From Bombyx mori (lineage: Eukaryota > Arthropoda > Insecta > Lepidoptera > Bombycidae), in NCBI RefSeq assembly GCF_030269925.1, contig NC_085130.1, positions 8,816,501 to 8,880,500 of the forward strand: 64,000 nucleotides of DNA, written 5' to 3'. Below, piece by piece: positions 57,760-64,000 of this stretch. Below the pieces are notes generated by a model. That model had not been told where the DNA came from. It ran no database searches and worked only from the letters and a program-made list of their open reading frames with translations. The first letter of the stretch is position 1. Each line of letters begins with the position of its first letter. The position numbers and the translations under genes are program-made.

Positions 57760-58422
57760 TATTAAAGAAGATAACGCGGAATAATTCGAGCACAATACAT
57801 TTTAAATTAGTTAAGATGAAACTACTGTTAGCGTTATAGTAGTAATATTTCAAAGCGCTTACTTTGTCCGTGTGCACGCGCCAAAACCTCTAAAATCTTA
57901 TGAATTGTAGTCCCACAATCAGCAGAGTCCAGTAAAGAAATAACGGGCTGTACCTAAGATGTTCTCTGTTAAAGGAATCGCTCTCGTGTTTGTGTAAACT
58001 ATACGCCGTTAGCGATTAGTGATGTCCATTCCACACGGTTTATATCGATAGTTTTAAAAAGTGGGTCTCTCTGTTTCGGGTGAAGAAATTTCCGTACTAC
58101 TGTCTTTTTCTGGTCTATATGGCTACCAGAGAAACTCATTTGACGAGCGACCTCTTTGACTGTTGTTTCAACATGATCCAATGACAGCTTTATTTCTTAG
58201 CGAGTTAGCAGCTTAGTTAGTAGAATAGTTTGATGTACCCTAACATGGTTCGACATCAGTCTATTTTCTAGTCATACCTTTTGTACTGAAGAAAGAGGTT
58301 TAAGGCTTTTTTACTGAACCTATTGAATCTTTCTACTACTGTCTTTCTTACTCTGTAGCCTCATCTGTAGATTTAGATTAGAAAAAGAGCCACACAGCAA
58401 TAATAAGTGATACTCGTATAAA
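57760..58422. other. Unassigned sequence with one coding-like short frame
   Basis: A - strand frame at 57999-58181 (MDHVETTVKEVARQ...) has varied composition but no partner exon, start context or recognised domain. Treated as unproven. Confidence 0.3.
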
Positions 58423-58661
58423 GGTGGTAGGACTTCTTGTGAGTCCGCACGGGTAGGTATCACTACCCCGCCTATTTCTGCCGTGAAGCAGTAATGCGTT
58501 TCGGTTTGAAGAGTGGGATAGCCGTTGTAACTATACTAAGACCTTAGAACTTGTATCTCAAGGTGGGTGGCGCATTTACGTTGTAGATGTTTATGGGCTC
58601 CAGTAACCACGTAACACTAGGTGGGCTGTGAGTTCGTCCACCCACCTAAGCAATAAATAAA
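58423..58661 (+). mobile_element. Bm1-type SINE, headless
   Basis: GGTGGTAGGACTTCTTGTGAG to CTAAGCAATAAATAAAA. Confidence 0.76.
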
Positions 58662-58968
58662 AAGTTCGTCGTCTTTAACCCATAAAAAAAAATATTCGAC
58701 ATCGATAAAGCGTCTACTCCCATCCCTACAACTAATTTGATCTCATCGTAGGGACAACAAAAGCTTTCCTTCATTTTAACAGTAATTTGTGCAGTTTTTA
58801 TTGAAAGCTCACGGTAGCTTTTATCCAAAGCGCTTACTTTACATTTCGTGAATCTTTTTTTGATACGTTTTAAACTTTTGCGAGCTTTGAAAATGTAAGT
58901 TTAGCTTTCATTTCACCTATTGCGTTCCATATGAGTCCCGCTAGTTGCTTAGCTTCAGTTCAGCCGTT

Positions 58969-59367
58969 TGTAACACAGGTTAGGTGGAAAATAATGCTAC
59001 GCGCTGGGGTTCGGGATGAATAAAATTTCACCAAAGTACAACTTAAAAATTGTATTCAACACTTAAAGCACTTAAACACTTCACAAACACCTTAAAACAC
59101 TCAATTCGCTTGTTCCGCTTCGCTTCAGGTGATCCTTTCGCTGTTTCGCTCCGAGTAGTTCCGATTGCTGACTGACTGCGTGCTATCCCTACATAGCTTT
59201 TATAGTCGTTATCGCATCCCTAGAATTATCTAGAATGTTCCACACAGCTCTAGTCGTCGTTTCCGCTATTTGTCAATAGATGGCGTTGTAATTCTCTAGC
59301 ATTCTGGATCCTTCGATATTCGTTCGACTATTCGGCTATAGATGGCGTTACTCTTACCGGCGTAACA
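58969..59367 (-). mobile_element. Candidate solo LTR of a retrotransposon
   Basis: On the - strand the 399-bp unit starts TGTTACGCC and ends CTGTGTTACA (TG...CA). A TATAAAA box lies at 59198-59204, followed about 30 bases later by an arthropod-type TCAGT initiator. Near the 3' end are purine-poor and A-rich stretches. No internal domain or second LTR is visible and I could not find a target duplication. Confidence 0.55.
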
Positions 59368-59561
59368 ATAATAATTGAATTCTCATTTAATTATGAGCTG
59401 ATTCGATTACGGAATTTCGCTGAATGTAAAATACTTTAACCGAATTTAAATGTTTAAGGAATTAGGAGCTCGCGTAATCAAATTTCGACTTGAGAGTAAA
59501 GTTAATTATTTTATGAGTCAACCCTTTAGAAGTGGTTCGGGAATAACTCTTTTTTTTTTTT

Positions 59562-59802
59562 TTTTTATTGCTTAGATGGGTGGACGAGCTCACAGCCCAC
59601 CTGGTGTTAAGTGGTTACTGGAGCCCATAGACATCCACAACGTAAATGCGCCACCCACCTTGAGATACAAGTTCTAAGGTCTCAAGTATAGTTACAACGG
59701 CTGCCCCACCCTTCTAACCGAAACGCATTACTGCTTCACGGCAGAAATAGGCAGGGTGGTGGTACCCACCCGCGCGGACTCACAAGAGGTCCTACCACCA
59801 GG
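59562..59802 (-). mobile_element. Bm1-type SINE, headless
   Basis: Long T-run, TTGCTTAGATGGGTGGACG to GTCCTACCACCAGG. Confidence 0.78.
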
Positions 59803-59904
59803 ACAGGCCCGGTCCAACTCGTGGCCCGCTGGTGTAATGGGTGAGGTTTCCCGAAGAATACGGTTCGGTGGTTCTATCTTTTAAAACTGCTTAATGCGTT
59901 ACTT

Positions 59905-60035
59905 TTCGATAGACCTAGACATGTCCTTACGGATCCATTAGATACAATAACCTTTGCATTAGACGCCCTCAGCTCTAACACTAGGAGCAGGCTAGTGACC
60001 CCGGTAACCGTACTCGTCGAAATCGACAAAGAGGT
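59905..60035 (+). mobile_element. LINE ORF C-terminal fragment, same family as 8575-10320
   Basis: Encodes DALSSNTRSRL then TPVTVLVEIDKEV, the same C-terminus as the 8.8-kb element but in one frame. It lies between two antisense Bm1 pieces. Confidence 0.6.
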
Positions 60036-60044
60036 CGCTTCACG

Positions 60045-60262
60045 GCAGGAGGAGGCTTCACTGCAGAAATAGGTAGGGCAGTGGTAGCTACCCGTGCGGA
60101 CTCACAAGAGGTCCTTCACAAGTTACAGAAAGTCAATCGTGAACATTTGTTAAGTACGTATCCCATTAGAAAAATTGGTATTTGCCAGCGGGATTCGAGC
60201 ACCGATGCATCGCTGCATACCAATGCACTGGACGTCTTATCCTACAGGCCACGATGACTTCT
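60045..60262 (-). mobile_element. Bm1-type SINE, head half
   Basis: CTGCAGAAATAGGTAGGGC to CTACAGGCCACGATGAC, keeping the tRNA-like head and lacking the tail. Confidence 0.72.
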
Positions 60263-60617
60263 GACAAAAAAAAATTAGTCTGTGGCAATAAGCAGTAAGT
60301 ACCTTGAACTACTGTTACAAAAAATACTATTATAATCTCATTAGAGTACATGTATTCTGTGATTATAATACTACATCCTTGTGCAGTAAAGATCAGATCA
60401 ATCTATCGATAGTGTTTATTATGGCGTATTAGATTTCAACAAATTAAAGATTAAAAAGCAGCAGGGATTCTCTTCGGAGCCCCTAAAGTCTTTAGCAGAC
60501 TGTCGGTTCTCCTCACGGGAGATCTACCCATGCTGCGTTATCTGGTGCGCTGCCGCCATTACCACTACCACCTACATAGCACGCATGATTTGTGGCAATA
60601 TCCCTTTATTCTCAGAA

Positions 60618-61057
60618 CTAGCGGCCGGCTTTGGCTACGCTCGGGTCTTTAAAAAAAATTTCAACGATATTTGACGTTGTTTTATTTTTTTAAATAAAAG
60701 ATCACTGATTGCGGCATAATTATAATAGTTAGACATATGCTGTCGCAACACTTTTTGTAAATAATAACGTGTTCTACAAAGTCGTAGTACATTATTTTAT
60801 TCTACCATCAATATTTTTTGCAGGGCACGCGATGTAAATAGTATTTTAGGCAATGTTTTTACCTTACACCTTGGGTTACATTATTGGAGTTTTAGTAAGG
60901 AACCCAAATTTTTTTCAAAATGATTATAGCCTATGTCACTCTGGAATAGTGTAGCTTTCAAAGAGTGAAAGAATTTTTCAAATAGGTTCAGTAGTTTCGG
61001 AGCCTATTCAATACAAACAAACAAACAAATCTTTCCTCTTTATAATATTAGTATAGA
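60618..61057 (-). mobile_element. Helitron-like element (Lep1-type)
   Basis: 5' TCTATACTAATATTATAAAG at 61057, 3' CTAG at 60618; diverged hairpin. Confidence 0.73.
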
Positions 61058-61286
61058 CTAGCTCCCATTGAACAGAGTAACGTGACGTGTCTACGAAATA
61101 TAGTACCAGACTCGCAGTCCGCTGATTCGTATAATTAACTTTGATCGAGGGACTCATTCAGTATGTTCCGCAGCAACAAGGTTAAGGTGTGCTCGTCAAA
61201 TAGCTATCAGAAGACTTTTTGGCGGGAACGCGAGGAGTGAAGTGGTGTGATTTGTTTTGTTTAATCTATTTAGTGTTTCTTCAGGT

Positions 61287-61405
61287 TTAAATGTGTAATA
61301 ACGGTGGTTTTATTAACTGTTTAGTATCTGTGAAAGTGTACAAATGTGGGAAAATGAAACAAAGCCGCTAAAAGTAACTTCTCGTGATCCTCCAAAAAGT
61401 CCACT
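61287..61405 (-). repeat. Inverted copy of the 107-base repeat at 62194-62460
   Basis: TGTGTAATAACGGTGGTTTTATTAAC, written here only in part as AATAACGGTGGTTTTATTAA, and GGGAAAATGAAACAAAGCCG are the reverse complement of 62345-62455. Confidence 0.7.
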
Positions 61406-62193
61406 GCAAAAGTCTCAGTTAATAACCACAATTTTACTGAGCTTATACTTCATATCATCTCATGTCATTTCATTTCATTTCATTTCATTTCATGCCATGT
61501 TTCACATTAATCAACTTATTTCATTTCTTAATATCATATAAAAAAAGTTTTCATTAAAATTAAAATAAGACTTGACCTAAAGGTCTTAGTTACCAGGTCA
61601 TAAAATTATTAAAAAAATCAATAACTATCACTTGTCACTTGTCACGTACTGACAAAACTTGAATATTAGTGGTAGAGGTTTGCAAATGTCAGTATCAACT
61701 TTCTCGCTTTCGTTTTTTTGCAAAGGCTTTCAAGACATTCGTGTTTTCATCTGTTTGAATATCTTATATTTCTAGTAAATGTTTGAGTATAATTTATAAT
61801 TTCCCCATAACCTCTTGATCTGCAATATCTTAGTCCGAATATCATTCAATGATTGCCAGACCGTGGCATTGACAGACTTGTCAGCCCAACCACGCCACCG
61901 AAAAAGCGTCTGAAAAATTAATTGTCTTCAACAAAAAATAATTCAACTATAAAACATGGGCGCGTCCCTGATCACCCCGGAGTCTGGCGGATTGATGATA
62001 AAATAATTCCTGTCGGGAAGTCGCCCAGTTTTTATGGTAAATCCATTGTGACATTGATTAATGTCTTCCGAAGAATATCTATTTAAAGTTTAATGTATTC
62101 CGATTGCAAAGTGAAGCAGCGTTCCTTGAGCTGATTTAGTGATGGGTCAGGACAGATCGGTGCTGAAGGTTAGATGGAACAGATATAATAAAA
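61406..62193. other. Spacer between inverted repeat copies
   Basis: Holds the TTTCA microsatellite and AT-rich sequence; no transposase-like frame. Confidence 0.45.
61455..61496. repeat. (TTTCA)n microsatellite
   Basis: Seven to eight pentamers around 61460-61495. Confidence 0.85.
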
Positions 62194-62403
62194 GGAGACC
62201 TTTGAGTACTTATTACTAGTCGTAGGTTTTGCAGAGAACTTTTTGGAGGATCCCGAGAAGTTATGTACAGCGGCTTTGTTTCATTTTCCCACATTTAAAC
62301 GGAGACCTTTGAGTACTTATTACTGGTGGTAGGTTTTGCAGATAACTTTTTGGAGGATTCCGAGAAGTTACGTTCAGCGGCTTTGTTTCATTTTCCCACA
62401 TTT
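62194..62403 (+). repeat. Tandem pair of 107- and 103-base units
   Basis: GGAGACCTTTGAGTACTTAT begins at 62194 and again at 62301; each unit ends CATTTTCCCACATTT. The second runs on into CACTTTCACAGATG, matching the inverted copy at 61287-61405. Confidence 0.75.
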
Positions 62404-62454
62404 TTGCACTTTCACAGATGCTAAACAGTTAATAAACCACCGTTATTACACATT

Positions 62455-62871
62455 GAAGTCATCGTGGCCCAAGGGATAAGACGTCCGGTGCATTCGTGTT
62501 GAGCGATGCACCGGTGTTCGAATCCCAGGCGAGTACCAATTTTTCTAATGAAATACGTACTCAACGAATGTTCTCGATTGACTTTCACGGTGAAGGAATA
62601 ACATCGTGTAATAAAAATCAAACCCGCCAAGTTATAATTTGCTAATTACTGGTGGTAAGACCTCTTGTCAGTCCGCGCGGGTAGGTACCACCACCCTGTC
62701 TATTTCTGCCGTGAACCAGTTATGCGTTTCGGCTTGAAGGGTAGGGCAGCCATTGTAACTATACTGAGACCTTAGAATTTATATCTCAAGGTGGGCGCAT
62801 TTACGCTGTAGATGTCTATTAGGACCAGGTGGGCTATGAGCTCGTCCACACATCTAAGCAATAAAAAAAAA
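62455..62871 (+). mobile_element. Bm1-type SINE, full length
   Basis: AAGTCATCGTGGCCCAAGGG with B box GTTCGAATCC, body and AGCAATAAAAAAAAA. Confidence 0.83.
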
Positions 62872-62920
62872 GTATCGATGGTATTTTTTTTATCTATTCC
62901 GTGGTATTTGTATTATTTAA

Positions 62921-63136
62921 CTAACGACCCGCCCTCGTTTCGCTTCGGAAACATTAAAATACACATGAAAAAAAAAAAAAAATAAAAAAAAAAAATTATA
63001 AAAGTAGCCTATGTTCATCAGGGACAATGTCGGCTTCTAATGGAAAAAGAATTTTTCAAATCGGTCCAGTAGTTTCGGAGCCTATTCGAAACAAACAAAC
63101 AAACAAATCTTTCCTCTTTATAATATTAAGTATAGA
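62921..63136 (-). mobile_element. Helitron-like element, short family
   Basis: Same family as 29386-29598 (TCGGAGCCTATTCGAAAC on +, CGAAGCGAAACGAGGG hairpin). Confidence 0.7.
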
Positions 63137-64000
63137 AATGCACTCAATGTTTATCTCCTCCTCCTCGAGCCTCGAGCCAATAGATACGACATAGCAAGGC
63201 ATGAGGTCCTAGCAAGCTTCACGCCCAAGAGGGTAGCATAGTGGTTCACGCTCCAAATATCCCCTACCGCTGGTAGAACGAACACCATCTTAAGTCTACG
63301 ACCTACTTATAAAGTGACACCATCTTGTGTTCGCTCCACGCAAAGTTTAAATTCCTATAATAATAATTTTGTTCAATATTCGTAAAATAATTTCACCTCT
63401 ATTCGTCTAGCAAGAGAAAAATATCTTCGGTTATTACTGGAAATCCAAAAGCTTCGACTTATTGGCTCTCCGTGGATTGTATTTTTATGAAAGCTATCAA
63501 ATTTTCGCTGAGTCTCAGTTCGGGCGTGAATCTTTTATGCCTACGTTTGCTTCTATACTGAAATTAAAGTCTTTCTTCTTCGGGGAGTTTTTCTGACTAT
63601 TACGAGCAGATATTGATTTTTCAAAACGTGTTTCGTTATTTAAATTTTCACGTATTTCATTAGATAAATTGGTCACGTAAATCGACACTGGGAATGGACG
63701 CGGTCTGTTTGAATATTAATCCTCGACTGAATGTCTTAACCGGTAGTGCGATGACTTTTGAAGGGTAGCTGGTAAGAAATGGACGAAGGGGCTTGATAGT
63801 CTAAATTGGGCGAGGCCTACGTCCAGCAGTGGGCAATTGTGGGATGATGATGATGATGATGAAGATGAATATCTTGACCCCGCCTCCTCTTTACCCATCA
63901 ATTGTATCATTATGCTACCCAACATATTCCCAAATTGTTTCGAGATTACCTCAATGCAAAACTTCAAATTACCAAGAAGAGGTACTTCCAGCCTGTTAAA
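63137..64000. other. Right edge, mostly unassigned
   Basis: Apart from the RTE-like tail near 63765, no gene signal is seen. Confidence 0.45.
63765..63865 (+). mobile_element. RTE-like LINE 3' end
   Basis: GGGCGAGGCCTACGTCCAGC encodes the GEAYVQQW-type end, followed by (GATGAT)n at 63843-63861. Confidence 0.55.

Noticed and set aside
57999..58181. 60-codon - strand frame as an exon
   Set aside because: No splice partner, domain or family recognised; kept only as an unassigned stretch.
1..64000. CRISPR array, operons or other prokaryotic systems
   Set aside because: No regularly spaced direct repeats with unique spacers; spliced genes and eukaryotic transposons throughout.

Overview
The window looks like lepidopteran nuclear DNA, most probably from a silkmoth (Bombyx) or close relative. 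It is AT-rich and intron-rich, and it is crowded with tRNA-derived SINEs of the Bm1 type, non-LTR retrotransposon tails and Helitron-like elements whose ends follow the A|TC...CTAG|T pattern. I see no bacterial features. Nothing was searched against a database, so family names rest on recognition of sequence.

Two host genes are supported. (1) On the + strand, 619-5950 holds a three-exon gene for a small secreted peptide of about 97 residues with six cysteines in the mature part; I do not recognise its family. Its last exon is followed after about 35 bases by a LINE 3' tail that brings an AATAAA. (2) On the - strand, 15139-40286 holds the 3' part of a large immunoglobulin-superfamily receptor gene. 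Sixteen phase-compatible exons encode the end of one Ig domain, six complete Ig or Ig-like domains and one membrane segment. They are followed by a long cytoplasmic tail with tyrosine motifs. Upstream exons, including the signal peptide, lie beyond the window or were not found. Two parts of the tail look alternatively spliced. A 685-nt exon (22401-23085) and a pair of small exons (23571-23614 plus 18842-18951) both fit the same flanking phases but cannot be combined. At the end of the next-to-last exon, two donors seven bases apart decide between a stop and a 55-residue tyrosine-rich extension.

Layout: 1-5950 peptide gene with SINE-filled intron; 6000-13200 repeats, including a 1.75-kb 5'-truncated LINE with a reverse transcriptase ORF (8575-10320); 13200-15138 apparently 3' flank/UTR of the receptor; 15139-40286 receptor exons, with introns full of SINEs, LINE tails and Helitrons, several within 50 bases of splice sites; 40290-64000 no certain exon. 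That last stretch contains at least ten Bm1 SINE copies, other tRNA-headed SINEs, several Helitrons, copies of an unclassified element with GGAACGAAGTTCC near both ends, a 28S rRNA pseudogene fragment, a solo LTR, a (GT)n tract and a tandem-plus-inverted 107-base repeat.

The peptide gene and the receptor end tail to tail with about 9 kb between them; nothing in the sequence links their functions.
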